Of a DNA stretch of 64,000 nucleotides, positions 35,631-49,071 are shown in pieces; position 1 is the stretch's first letter; each line of letters starts with the position of its first letter. The stretch comes from Archilochus colubris (taxonomy: Eukaryota; Chordata; Aves; Apodiformes; Trochilidae). Below the pieces are notes generated by a model. It did no database searches, had not been told where the DNA came from, and saw only the letters and a program-made list of their open reading frames with translations. Both the position numbers and the translations under genes were made by a program. Location of the stretch: the NCBI GenBank assembly GCA_023079485.1, contig CM041115.1:45998305-46062304 (forward strand), in the 5' to 3' direction.

Positions 35631-38600
35631 CTCCCTCAGAGGAGTGCTGTGGAGAGCCCTAATGCAATGCTTAGGCTCTCCAGCAGCTCACATACCTGTA
35701 GATAAGGGAAAAGTCAGAGTGATGGATAAGCACAGTGCAGTGGGGGATGTCCTGCCCCAGCCCCCCCACCTTGCCTTTGCCAGTGATTGTGGTGCTTTTC
35801 CTGGGCTCCCTGACCTACCTTTCTTATGGGCCTGAAGGGCCACCTCTGCAACATTTGTTGGATGCTCGGTGAACAGGCTCACCTCACATTTGTGCTGACA
35901 TCTTTGAAAAATTACTTTGATTCTCTCAGTATACTGTTTCAGTGATTCATTCTTTATGTGCATTTATTCAGCAGACGTGAGTGGGGAAATAAGATTGATG
36001 CTAAATTTATATGTTAATTTTAATATTGAAGCTATCCTGTATTTGAAGAATAAGATCGATTCTTCAATTTCATTTCTTACGTGATACTGCATATTGTCAT
36101 TACTGGAAAATAAAATTATTTCTGAATGCATACTATCCAAACTTCAATTTTAGTGGACATATAACTCTGAAACATCATTCTTCTCCCTTCCCTATAAAAA
36201 CTAACTTAATACAGTATTTTAACATTCTTGCACTCATCTTCCATTGGAAGATAACAAAGACAAGTCTTTTCACCCTAAATGGTATTTTGTTAATGTGGTC
36301 CCTGCAGCATACTGCACTGTCACAGGCAGATTTGGCGGATGGCTCAGCAGCTCCCTGCAGGCTGTTTTGTGTATGATACAAGAGGAATCTTGGTTAAGAG
36401 TTTCATCCCTTAATAGAGACTAATTCCATTAGTTTCCACAATAGCAGCAGTGCTTGAGAACCATAGCCACAGCCACATGCCAAGCATCCCTGTACACATG
36501 ATAAATTCTGACCTTAAGTGGAGGATCAAACCCATAGAGAGCTACCAGTCAGCAGATCTTGTAGAGGATGGACATGGAGGCTCAGATACACTGAAAATTT
36601 TGACACCTGCAGAGGGAGATAGATGTACTTTAAGGTGGTCTGCTGCCAAAATCCAGACTTTCCTGAAACTGCAACAGAAAGAAAATACAGCACATCTGGG
36701 AGTGTGGTTTGCTTTTTCTTTTCTCTTTGCAAGCTTCAGAGGAGATTAATCTGTGAAGTGGATGACACAAGCCTTTGTAACACATCCTTGCTCTGCCCAC
36801 TAACCTGCAGAAGATCACATAGGTCAGATTAAATTTCTAGCTTCTATTTTTGCCTCTCAGTGAGATAAAGATAATTGCTACCAGGATTTAATGGCGATTA
36901 TCTGGAAATTCTTTAAAAACTTAAATGCTCTGTAAATATGAGAGCAAAGCATAGTGTTTCCCAAAGCATGTAGTATAAGATTTTGTTTATGATCTCTTCT
37001 CTCCCAGAGAGAGTAGCTAACCACTGCCTTCCTTCTGCAAAAGAACTCCCCTGAAAAGATAAACTCAGGATAATCCTGGGATAAGCCTGCATCCGGCCAC
37101 CAGCATACAATGGCTAAAATTTTGAAACCTAAGGTAAACACTGCTTGGGTTCTTTCCACCTGTCATATTTCTGAACCCATAGACTTCCTATATTCCAACT
37201 TTCTTCTCTGCAACACCCAGATAAAAATCTTAAGCCTTGTGATAAAATAATAGTAATTGGCCTTCTCTTCCCAAATGGCAGGGAATTATGTGAGTCAGCA
37301 AGAGGATAAGGAAAAGTGAGAGTGCAAAGCCTAAGACAGGAATAAGTCCAGTCTTTCTTCTAAGATGGCCCAACATGTGCAGCTGAGGCACTGTGGTCTG
37401 CAGGCTGTGGCTGAGCTGGGTTCCCCGTGGTGTTTCTGGGGAAGGTGGGCACACCCTGGCAGTACGCATCTCAGCTTGGGGGTGGCAGCCCCTTGGGAGT
37501 GGGTTCTGCTGTAGGAGAAAGGCAGTATGAGGGTGAGTAGCAAGGCAGCCATCTGACTGTGAAGATGTTTGTGGCAACTAATGGAACAAGTTACTTCACT
37601 GCTTTGTGACATGCAGTGAAACTAACTTTTCAGAAATTTAGGAGCCTGGTTCTACCCCTGTACGTTGCTGAGTTTCCTTCCTGCCACAGTGAATATAAAC
37701 TGGAATGAGACAAAACTCAGCATGTCCAGAGAAACAGAGAAGAGACACTGAAATACATAGAAATACAGGGGGACATACTTCCTTGCTAAAATCTAGACAT
37801 TTGTATAATTTAGAAGGGCTACATGATTGGTGTGAAAACAGATGCAGAAGAAATCCTGATGGGGCATTCTGCAGTTAAAAGTTATGTTTTGTTCCTCTGA
37901 CTCTGCATGTTAATCTCCTGCTTCACTCACTAGCAACAGGCACCTGGAGGGTGCCTCAAGCTGTTCACATGGCACAACTAGCATCTGCCCTGAGAAAAGA
38001 AGCTGATGAGTTCTCGCCTTGACCCTGACTTGTTCCCCAGTAAAAGAAGGGCAGCTCTTAATGTCTGCTACAACTACACATCATATGTACTGAAAAGCAA
38101 CACTTTCTCAAGAAGAACAGTTTCCAAGCTTCAGAGAATTATTCTGCATGGCTCCATACTTAATGCAAAACCCTTTCCAGGAAACTTTAAAGCCCTTTAT
38201 AGACTTGGCCCAACTTAGAGGTGGTTATTACCTTTTAAATTCTGTGGTTTAGTCCCAAGTACAGTTATAGTCAGCTATATGTAAGTTAAAAATTTTCTTC
38301 CTCTCACATTCCTCTTTGTTTTCTTTTATTCTAAGAATCTGCAGAGGTATAAGCAAAAGGAATAGTCAGCCATATGTATTTTGCTTCTTTTAGTTCTATT
38401 GCCAAATAATTAGTAATCAAGGACAGAGAGATGGTGGGGAGAAGAAATGAATTTATTTTGAATTCTTGTTGAAAACCTAAGTAGTTCAAAACATAGGTGA
38501 TAATACTTCTTAGGATTAGCAGGGAGGTGGAGATTGGCTTCTCTTACCCCCATACACCTCCTGCTACTCTCATTTATGTTGGGTGAACCCAGAACAGTCA

Positions 38601-39611
38601 TCAACCAGTGCAATCCTTGTGAGTGGGTGAGTGGAGATTGGGCTGAATTTGAGGTTGCTTTGCAGAACTTTGAGACACATAAAGAGCAAGGGAAGGGATA
38701 ATTTCTGACCTTCCATGCCTTGTCCCAGGCACAAGCCTGCACTATTAGAGTCTATGCCAATGTTGCAGCTGCCCTGAAAAGGGAACAGAGGGATCATATA
38801 ATGGTAGTCAGGAGATGAGTGGGGCTGGTCTCATGGCCTGGCTGTGCTTGCACCTCCCTCATCTCCCGGAAAGTTTGCCACATGAGGTTTTAGCAGATTT
38901 GCATGATGTATGCATATGGAAAACCGTGACTAATTCCCCAGGTGATCAGTATACATTTCACATCCAAAATCTCAAGGAAACACCCTGCTTGTTGAATTAT
39001 TATCTGACATTCATGTGTTTCCTGATTTAGCCATTACTGCTGGCTGCTGTTTTAACAGATTTTCACTTTTTCTGCCGTTCCTTTAGTCTGGCTACAGGAG
39101 AAGTAACTGTGGCTGTGGGTGTGGTGAGAGGCAATATGAGAGGCAATACAGTCACCCTCATTCTGCACATAGTGGCTGTAGTCAGACTCCTCACTCCTTC
39201 ACAGCACTGTTCCTGCAGCTTTTTACACACTTTCCATGGCCTGAAAGTTCAAGCCAACACCTAGTTACTGTGACCTGGCTTTAATTAATCTGCAACTGAT
39301 AAACTTACTCCCTGAAATAATGTAATTTTTTTGTTGTTTTTGTTTCACCAACACCTCAAAAAAAAAATCACTGATGCTGAAGAACTGGTTTGAGACTCCA
39401 TGCCTTCAGCACAGGGCTCCCTCCTCCTCTTTAAGTCAGCGAAGTACTAGCTGAGGAGAAAAAACAAAATGTGTGTACAAGATATTTGAGAGCTCCTTGG
39501 GAAATGTGTTATTTTTTTCTTCTTCCCAATGCCTAGAATTGCAACTGTCTTTGCATGCATCCCTGAGCCGAGCTTAGAGGAGAAAGAGTCAGTCACAAAT
39601 GACTGTACCAT

Positions 39612-41630
39612 ACATTCATAGAACCATAGAAATATAGAAAATTAGGGGTTGGAAGGGACCTTGAAAGATCATCTAGTCCAAACCCTTCTGCCAGAGCAGG
39701 GTCGGGTACCTCAGGTCACAGAGGAATGTGTCCAGGTAGGTTTTGAATGTCCCCAGGGAAGAAGACTCCAAAACCTTCGTGGGCAGCCTGTGCCAGTGCT
39801 CTCTCACCCTCACAGTAAAAAAAAAATAATTCCCTAGGTCTATATGGGACTGCCTGTGCTCCAGTTTATAACCATTGCCCCTTGTCCTGTTGTTAGTCAC
39901 CGCTGAGAAAAGCTTGACTCTGTTCCCCTGGCATTCACCCCTTACATATTTATAAACATTGATGAGGCCCCTTAGTCTGCTCTTCTCCAAGCTGAAGAGC
40001 CCCAGCTCCCTCAGCCTTTCCTCACCAGGAGATGTTCCACTCCCTTCATCATCTTGGTCGCTCTGTGCTGGACTCTCTCAAGCAGCTCCTGGTCCTTCTG
40101 GAACTGAGGGGCCCAGAACTGGACACAATATTCTAGATGTGGCCTCACCAGGGTAGAGGAGGAGGAGAACCTCTCTTGACCAACTAACCACCCCCCTTCT
40201 AATGCACCCCAGGATACCATTGGCCTTCTTGGCCACAAGGGCACATTGCTGGCTCATGGTCATCCTTCCATCCACCAGCATCCCCAGGTCCCTTTCCCCT
40301 GTGCTGCTCTCCAACAGCTCAGTTCCCAACCTGTACTGGTACCTGGAGCTGTTCTTTCCCAGATATAAGACTTTACGCTTGCCCTTGTTGTAATTCATTA
40401 AATATCTCCCTGCCCCACTCTTCAGCCTGTCCAGGTCCCTCTGAATGGCAGCACAGCCTTCTGGGGTGTCAGCCACTCCTCCCAGTTTTGTGTCATCAGC
40501 AAACTTGCTGATAGTACACTCTATTCCTTCATCCAGGTCATCAATAAATATATTGAACAGTACTGGTCCCTTGAGGGACTCCACTAGAAACAGACTTCCA
40601 ACTGGTCTCCATCCCGCTGACTACAGCTCCCTGGCTTCTGTCCTTCAACCAGCTCCCAATCCACCTCACTGTCCAATCATCCAGGCCACATTTCTTCAGT
40701 TTAGCTCCAAGGATGCTGAGGGAGACAGTGTCAAACACCTTCCTGAAATCAAGATAAACTACATCTGCTTCTCTGCCATCATTCACTTGGTTATATCCTC
40801 ATAGAAGGTTGGTCAGACATGACTTCCCCTTAGTAAAGCCATGTTGACTGCTCCTGATAAGCCTCTTGTCCTTGGTGTGACTGGATACAGCACCAAGAAT
40901 GAGTTGTTCCATCACTGTTCCAGGGAGGGCAACAGGTTTGCAGTTACCTGGATCCTCTTTCTTGCCTTTCTTGCAGACTGAAGTGACGTTTGCTTTTCTC
41001 CACTCCTCAGGCACTTCAACTGTTCCCCAAAACTTACCAAAGATGATGGAGATCAGCCCAGCAATGACATTCACCACTTCCATCAGCACTCATGGGTGCA
41101 TCCCATCAGGACCCGTAGATTTATGGATGTCCAGCCTCATTAACTGATCCTTAACCCAGCCCTCATCAACGAAGGCAAACTCACCCTTTACCCTGACTTC
41201 CTCAGCAGCCTTAGGGGCCTGGGGTTCCTGAGGATCCTCCAGCTGTATACACAGAGGTAAAGAAGGTGCTCAGCAGTTCTGCCTTCTTTGTATCCTTTGT
41301 CATCAGGACACCCACCTCATTCAGCACTGGGCCTACATTGCCTCCAGTATGAGTTTTATCTGCTGTGTATTTGAAAAAGCCCTTCCTGTTGTCCTTAACC
41401 TCTATCACAAGGTTTAATTCCAAGGAGGCTTTAGCTTTCTTAGCTTCCTCTATGTATTCTCCAAGAAGAGTCTTATATTCTGTCCATGTGGGAGATGTCT
41501 GAATATTCAGATATTTACCTAAAGTAAACACTGTCTTGCACAGCTTGACCAGGACATCACAGTCAGTTTGGCCATATTTCAGCCTGATACTGGATGGATT
41601 TGTAAGAACTGAGAAGTGATATTTCATTTG
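39612..41630 (-). mobile_element. CR1 LINE, 5'-truncated, degenerate ORF2
   Basis: A copy of about 2 kb in minus orientation. The 3' terminus is at 39612, where the + strand shows the reverse complement of the terminal TTCTATG-type repeat, then 'ggttggaagggacctt'. Going upstream on the minus strand the reverse transcriptase can be read in pieces: [62 protein letters not shown] and the catalytic FADDTKL. A C-terminal part follows with [19 protein letters not shown]. Frames change several times and stops intervene, so the copy is dead. The most 5' readable part (about 41211–41627) fits the linker between endonuclease and reverse transcriptase; the endonuclease is missing. A non-LTR retrotransposon of this kind is the dominant repeat in birds. 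Confidence 0.92.
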
Positions 41631-42428
41631 AGACAGGAACCAGAGAGGAACTGACCTGATGACCCTGGACCCCCTCTCCTTAAGCTCTGCTTCTGCCCAA
41701 TGGCCTCACCTTGTGTCACTGCTGTTGGCAGCCACCCTGGTCCCTGACCAGCCCCTGGATCACACCCTCCACCTGGACTGGGATGGGTGACCTTACAGCT
41801 GGGTGACATTAGAGGGTGACATTGAAACACGGTGGGGTGCATCTGTCATTCCCTAACTCCACTTGGCCCTGGTGGTTCATCCAAGGGTGGATTTGGGGTC
41901 TGCTTTGCAGGTCAGCTCAGGGCAGCGAGTCAAGGGGGTGACCAGCACTCTCTCTCCTTTGCTATGCACACCCATTTTTGGAAACCTGAAGGCAGGCACA
42001 AGCCAGCACTGCGGGCAGCAGCTTATCAGCAGTTGCTGCCCTCTCACAGACAGCACTGAACTTCCAGTGCATGGTGGGAAAGTCAAGATGGGCATATGTC
42101 TGAAGCTCTGGTTACTAGGACAGCAGTTTTGTCCACGGAGGCCTCTGCAGAGGCAGAGGTTTCCTGGAGGTCCATGTCAGTGGCTTCCCATGACTGAATT
42201 TCACTCCTCCCAGAGCTGGCTTGGCAAGGCAGAGGGCAATGACAGCATAATCACTGCACCTATGTGAAGGGGCGTGGTGAACACACATGAAAACCTCCTG
42301 TGTGTCAGGTGATGACAGCTTTGCAGGGACTTGAGTAAGCAAGCAACAAAGCAAGCTGTACACAGAAAACCCACCTCATCCCCTGGATGCCAGCACTTAC
42401 AGCTCCACTGTCCACAGCACACTGTCCT
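41631..42428. other. Spacer between two CR1 copies
   Basis: About 800 bp of moderately GC-rich sequence lying between two CR1 copies of the same orientation. It holds a short local repeat of GGGTGACATTAGAGGGTGAC type near 41.8 kb. I recognise no gene or repeat family in it. Confidence 0.5.
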
Positions 42429-44065
42429 GTGTTCATAGGGTGGTTTGTGTTGGGAGGGTCATTAAAGGTCATCTCTTTCCAACCCCCCTGCATGGGCAGG
42501 GACACCTCCAACTAGTCCAGGTTGCTCAAAGCCCTATCCAGCCTGGCTTTTAACACTTCCAGGGAGGGGTCAGACACAATGTCTTTGGGCAACCTGTTCC
42601 AGCATACCACTCTCCTCACTAAAGAATTTCTTTCTAATGTTTAACTTTAATCTCCACTCTTCAAGTTTTAAACCACTTCCCCTTGTCCTCTCACTACACA
42701 CCAGTGTAAAAAGCCCTACCCCAGCTTTCTTGTAGGCTCCCTTCTGATATTGGAAGTTTGCTATAAGGTCTCCTCAGAGCCTCCTCTTCCCCAGGCTGAA
42801 CAACAGCCTGTCTTCATAGGGAAGGTGCTCCAACCCTCTGATCATTTTAGTGTCTCTCCTCTGGATTTGTTCCAGGAGCTCTAAGTCCCCAGCTTCTTAT
42901 TCCTGGGACTCCAGAATTGGACATAGTACTCCAGATGGGTCTCAGAAGAGCAGAGCAGAGGGAGAGAATCACTTCCCTCCACTGGCTGTCTGTGCTTCTT
43001 TTGGTGCAGCCCAGGACCCAGTTGGCTTTTTGGGCTGCAAGGGCACATTGATGGCTCATGTTGAACCTCTGGTCCAGCCTCACCCCCAGTTTGTTCTCCT
43101 CAGGGCTGTGCTTTCTCCTCCCAACCTGTATTTGTGCATGGGATTTCTGTGACCAAGGTTCAGAACCTTGCACTTGGCGTTGATGACCTACATGCAGTTA
43201 GTACGAGTCTACTTCTCAAGCCTGTCAAGGTCTCTCTGGGTGGCTTCCCTTCTCTCCAGCATGTTGACTTCACCACACAGTTTGGTGTCATCAGCAAAGT
43301 ACCTGAGGGTGCATTCAACTCCACTGTCCATGTTGCCCACAAAGGTGTTAAACAGCATTGGTCTGAGTACTGACCCTTGAGGACCACCACTTGTCACACA
43401 TCTTCATGTGGACACTGAGCCATTGATCATAACTCTTCAGGTGACACCAGCCAGCCAGCTCCATATCCAATGAGTAGTCCATCCATCGAACCCATATTGT
43501 TCCAGTTTAGAGACCAGAATGTTGTGCAAGACAGTGTCAAATGCTTTGCACAGGTTCAGGTAGATGATGTCTGTTGCTCTGCCTTTGTCCACTGAGGCTG
43601 TGATGCTATTGTAAAAGACCACCAAATTAGTCAGGCAGGACTTGCCCTTAGTGAAACTATGTTGACTGTCACCAATCACCCCTTTTTTATCTTCTTGCCT
43701 TAGCAGAGCCTTTGAGAGGATCTGCTCCGTGATCTTGCCAGGCACAGAGGTGACACTGACTGTTCTGTAGTCCCTGGGTCTTCTTTTCCATTTTTGAAAA
43801 TGGGGGTTGTGTTTCCCCTTTTCCAGTCAATGGGAACTTCAGCAAACTGCCATGACTTTTCAAATATGATGGACAGTAGCTTAGTAATTTTGTAGCTCAC
43901 CAATGCACAGGTGAGGAAAACAAGTGGCCCTTGCAACACACTCTGAGAACTAGTAAAGGAGGATGGCAGTGTCAGGTTTTGCTGTTTGAAAATGTCTGGT
44001 GCTGTGAACACCTGGAAGAAGTACTCAGCAACACTGAGCTGCCAAATGTTGATCTGAGTTTTTTT
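42429..44065 (-). mobile_element. Second CR1 LINE, different subfamily
   Basis: A minus-oriented, 5'-truncated CR1 copy of about 1.6 kb. Its 3' end matches the common avian CR1 terminus ('ggtttgtgttgggagggtc', 'ggtcatctctttccaac', 'gggcagggacacctccaact'). Reverse transcriptase pieces on the minus strand include [58 protein letters not shown] and the catalytic FADDTKLCGEV. Several frame breaks make it non-functional. Its sequence differs clearly from the neighbouring copy at 39.6–41.6 kb, so the two are separate insertions from different subfamilies, not a tandem duplication. Confidence 0.9.
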
Positions 44066-44718
44066 GTTGGCTGGATTTACTGTGTGGACTAATATGAAAT
44101 GCATTACAATAGCCAAAAGAGTGTGTGACAATGGCTAGGTCCTCTGTCAAAAGACAGGCAAATCTTTTGTCAGTACACAAAATAAACCAAGCAGTTCTTT
44201 GGTAACAACACAGAAAGACCTTTAGAATAGGTACCTGCTTCATAACACAAATTCAGGATGAAATTTCCATGTCATATGTATGAGGAGTGATTTATCCTCT
44301 GAGGATAGCAGTCTGGTAGAGAAGATACAGCTTTTGCCTCTGCCTTCCCTCTAATGCCTGAACCTAGTTTATATCTGTGTCTGAAGTTTTATCCAGAAGT
44401 TATTTCCATAGAGAAAACTGCTTCTCTGAGCAAGTGCACCTGCAGTCAGCTGATTACACCTCCCTGTCCAAAAGAAGCTGGCTGGATGGCTTCCTGAAGA
44501 GGAAAACAGACAGTTTAATGTGCTTCTTGTACAATAATGACATAGACCTTGTCTTTTCAGTGCACTAATAAAATAAGTCATGTGCTGAAACTTGTAACAT
44601 TCAAATTTTCTTCCTTATTGCTTTACGCTGCTGGAATTCCTATGTAATGTATAATGTAACCTGTGAGGCTGGAACTGTTTGAAAAGTTGTCAAGGAGGCC
44701 ATTTCAACAGGTTAAGGT

Positions 44719-44790
44719 CAAGAAGAAGAAGCTGAAGCAGAGGAAGAGGAAGAAGAACAGCAAGAAGAAGACAAGGTGAAAGCAGGGGTG
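44719..44790. repeat. Polypurine AAG/GAGGAA tract
   Basis: A nearly uninterrupted purine tract on the + strand made of AAGAAG and GAGGAAGAGG units. It has triplex-forming (H-DNA) potential and no coding evidence. Confidence 0.75.
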
Positions 44791-45095
44791 AGTCAGGGTA
44801 GAACTCTTCTTCCACTGTAAGGGACCTCTGTATCCTTTGTTTCCACTGGCAAATAGAATGGACATGGGAGATAAACAAGTCCTTGACTTTGATCTTTGGG
44901 TTCAATTTTGATTGATTAAATTAAGCATATCAAAGATCCAGACTCTGCAGCCTTGGGAATTCTGTCTATTTCTTTGGTATTATCTGCCAAATGAAGCTAC
45001 TGCCAGTTTTTGCACTGGGGCAGAGGTAGGTTTGGAGTCACACTTGATATGAGACCAAGACTGTATTGTTCCACTCTGTACAATGTTTTAAGTTC

Positions 45096-45097
<2 letters not shown>

Positions 45098-45127
<30 letters not shown>
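45098..45127. repeat. A30 homopolymer
   Basis: Thirty consecutive A. It may be a retroposed tail or simple slippage. No gene-like sequence precedes it and I see no flanking duplication. Confidence 0.9.
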
Positions 45128-45128
<1 letters not shown>

Positions 45129-48100
45129 CATATTTCTTATTTTCCAGTGTAGTATTTTTTGTTTCATTTACATGCTAGTTGCTGCTTACTAGCCTTTCCA
45201 GATGCGATCTCAAAATCCAAAGCCAGTTTTTGAAAAGATCTTAAGTACCTAGTCACTGCCTTCTCAGAGTATTGGGCCATTCTTGACACATATGCTTCAC
45301 TAGAGAAAGGAAAATTAACTCATAATGAAACACAGTCAGGTCATTAACATCACCAGGATGAACAGAGACACAATGCCATTAATAATGGCATTGAAACACA
45401 GCTGCAGCAGAAACTACCAAAGTCATCAAACTCCATCTAGTGGGAGAAAATCAGAAAGAAACAAACCAAGAGATGCAGCAGTGTCTGCTTACTCATTTAT
45501 ATGCCTTGCACATGTATGTACACACAGGCATACACAGCTTTGCTTTGAATTCCTATTTCATAAAAAGTTGAATATATCAAAGCTATATTCCTTATCCTGC
45601 TTGCTCGTTGAAAAGTGTCCAACAAAATAAAAGAGGAATAATTCAGGAAGCCATATGCCAAATATTAGTTTCTTAAAGTGTCTCAGGGTTTCCAGACTCT
45701 TGATATTGCCTTTCTCCCTTACTGTTCAAGGTAACTGTTCTTTTTCTCAGACTGTAAAACATATGTGTTGTCAAAACTTTTTGGGGACTACACAGTTGAG
45801 TAGTGACAGTGGGGGGAAGTTAACCAGTGTCTGATCAGTCCAGAGATGTCTGTCAGTGTCAGTAATCTGTGGCATATAAAGGTAATGTGTATGTCTTTTT
45901 AATTGATTTTAATCCTGCTAGATTACAAGCTGCTAGCTGCCTTTTGATGTGAAGAGGTAAGGTTTTCTCCAATTATCTCTGTCTTGGACATTTCAAGCCC
46001 TTCTTTCAACACTTTTTGTTTCTCTTGGTGACAGTCAGTAGTAGATTATTTCAGTGTGTTCTATCAGAGTATGAACTGTTAGTCTGCCTGGAAAGTGAAG
46101 CTGTTGCCAAATACAGAATTGTGTTTCCCATTTTCAAATAACAAACATTTTGTAGTCAAAAGAAAGTGCCTGTGTTAATGCCTAATGTATCTAGTTGTAG
46201 TAATATTTTTCTAGGTTATCTTTGTTTTCATGCCAAACAGCCTGTTAAATTCTACATGTGGGGCAGCCCTTTTGATGGGCTTAATATTAATCCTCTGTGC
46301 CTTAAAAAATCCCTAACTCCACTGCTATTTGAGACATCCTAAGGTCTTGATTTTGAAGCGAGGAAGTGGTAGTGTTGGTATGGTTTGCTGATGGGGTGTT
46401 TTCTGGTTTCTGAAAAGCTGTTTTTTCTCTTCTATCTACTATATAAGACAACATGCCTGCTTAAAGAAGGCTGCCTCCCTGTTTGCTACTTCTACGAGCA
46501 GAGCTGAATAGGTTCATATGAAACAACAATACATCCTCCATGTCTGAATTAGTCTTTATTTTTAGAAATACATATATTAATACAAATTGTAGAAATCCTA
46601 CTCTTGAGTTTGAGTATCACACCTGATATCTTGGTTGCACAGGAGCAAATGCAGTCATGTTACTCAATAGGTATTAGAATACAATCAGGAATGTAAGCTT
46701 TGAAACAGGCAGTGAATGCCATGAGTGCTGGTACCAGTGATCCAGGAGAGGACTGAGAAATTCCAATTGGAAGACAAGCAGTTACAGGGATAAGCTGCCA
46801 GGACTGAAGTGACTAGGAGTTAGCCTGGCCTATCTGTGACCCTTTTGTCACACCTCATAAATGAAAGCCTCTGGTGAAGTAGGGTATAAGGAAAACCTGT
46901 GGCACTGTTATATGCTGCACTTATGTCTTTGTGTCTAGGGCAAGTGAAGGGATCACCCTACCCAGAGGCAGGGAGCTGGTGGGGACATTTCTTATAAATA
47001 TCTCTTCAGCTAAGCCCCCAGTTCAAAGAGCACAGAAAATTTCTGTTACCACCACTCTTTTGCTGATTTCTAATGACTGACTTTAGGTACTGGGAAGACA
47101 AAGTTAGGACACTTCAGTGATCTTACTGTAATTATGTGAAAAATACGCCCTGGGACATTTTGCCCCTCTGAAACAATTGCATGAGCTTTGGCAAATAGTT
47201 GTTGGGAGACATGACATTATTGTCTAATAATTCTGATCTGATTTACTCTGGCTCATACGCTTTATCTTTAGGACATAGGGAGTACAGAATACTCACAACG
47301 GTCTGCTCTGGCCTTTCTGCCTTCTTCTAGTGCCTTGATGAGCCTCCTTTGGTGTGGAAGCTCAGGACACCAGTGATTTGAGAGGGAGTTTATAAAGAGA
47401 ACCTGTTTGTCTGCCTCCAACATGCAAGACTTCAGGGTGCAGTAAGTCATGCAAATGGCTGTAAGGTGGTTTTCTAAACTTGTATTGTTCCTTCTTAGCA
47501 GGTCCAAACAGTACTCTTTCTGCTACTTCGCTCTGGTTTGTTTTGAGTTTGATCAGGATCTTCATTTTACTGAATGACTGCTTTGCTTTATGTTTGACCC
47601 ATTCTGAGGTCTTTGGTTTACCCTGAGACCCATCAAAGCTGTATTTAATAAAACAGAATTGCATTACCATGAAGTGAGTTCACCATGGTGAACTTTTTCA
47701 GTGGTCCACATAAAATGAAGACTAAATCAAGGACAGTAATACCTTGGATGTGGCCTTAAGTGAATTTCCTAATGGACTTCACTGCCCAGTGTGGTGTTTT
47801 CTGATTTTCCCATTAACAATAACATTTTTCGGAACATGTTCTCTTTCCTGTTGAGTAGTGATATTGCACTAATGTTCAGCATAGAGTGAAGTTTATGTTA
47901 CCAAATCTCATGCCTTGCTGAGAGTGTCAGTAGGTTAATATTGTTGTAAGGATTTTGGGGAGGACTCTAGCACAGATTCTTTTACCACAAGCACCTTTTC
48001 TCAGAATTTTCCTTCACGCTGCTTAAAGTATTTATGTTCACATGAAATAAATCCCCACACCTGTAAGTAAAATACTTTCTTCATAAAAGGTGGCTTGTTC

Positions 48101-49048
48101 TCGAACTGTCTTTTCTGTGCCCTGATTTCTGACTGTGTCACTTCCCTACAATAAAGCTGCTTCTTTATAATGCTTAAGGTAACTTAAAAGGATAGTGCTT
48201 ATTTATGACTGAGCAGGGTTTGCACTGGTAAAAGTTCTGGTTCTTTGTTATGGTCAGCTGAAAGTAAAACACTGGAAAATGTAGTAAACAGATGTTCTGC
48301 CTGTCAACAGGACTTACCAATTTCTGCAGTATTTATATCCCAGCACTGTCCCTTACTTCATATGACCACGTTTGCTTTTGGTATTTTATTAGAGATGTGC
48401 CAAGCTATAAAAGACCATTTCAGCCTCCTTAGCTGTGCCTGTTACCTTTACATGTGAGAAGCAGGAAATGACTGCAGAGCAGAGCATCCTGCAAAGGATT
48501 ATGATTGTACCTGCCTGCTTGCGTTTTGGCATTGCTAAGAGACTGCTGTCAGGTTTTAGGGTTCCAGTGTGCAAGGTTCAATGTAAAATGCAAGTTTGTA
48601 AGTTTGCGCTCTTAATGTTACAGAGCTGAAGGGTCACTTGCCTTACTCTGAATAAATGGCTTTGCCTGAGACCAGACTCTAAGTTCTTGCCTGATTTACT
48701 AGGAGGTGGCAAAGTGATCTGCAGTGCTAAATGCCTTGCCACCTGCTCATCTGACTTCCCCTGTAACAATAACAAATTGGTCACTCATATCACACTTCCA
48801 GCTTGTACTGATTGTTCAGATGTTGATATGGTCATGCAGCTGAAAGGTAGGCATGCTATGATGACATGCTGTATCTTGCAGGAATTGAAATAGACCTGGA
48901 AAATACCCCTTTAGATGATGTTGCTTTTTGGTTATCCCAAACTGCCTCTGCTTTGTATCTGTGGACAGCAGCAGTTAATGCTGCATTCATTCATTAAAAC
49001 AACAAAATCACAGCAGTTCTCAGATTATGCTGGCAGTCAAAAGGTGGT

Positions 49049-49071
49049 TATATTAATATATTAATATATAT
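49049..49071. repeat. AT-rich palindromic stretch
   Basis: A run of TATTAATATATTAATATATA, self-complementary in large part. Such AT palindromes form cruciforms and are prone to breakage. Confidence 0.6.

Larger units (their letters stand above)
32106..39611. other. DMRT3–DMRT2 intergenic, part 1
   Basis: AT-rich DNA without a recognisable gene. It may include a long DMRT3 3'UTR up to about 34.4 kb. A GC-richer patch at 34.54–34.93 kb has open frames on both strands but matches no family I know. A T/G-rich tract is at 35.2 kb. Confidence 0.55.

Noticed and set aside
40078..41627. Intact CR1 reverse transcriptase
   Set aside because: The homology is split over several frames with stops, and the endonuclease part is missing, so it is a dead copy.
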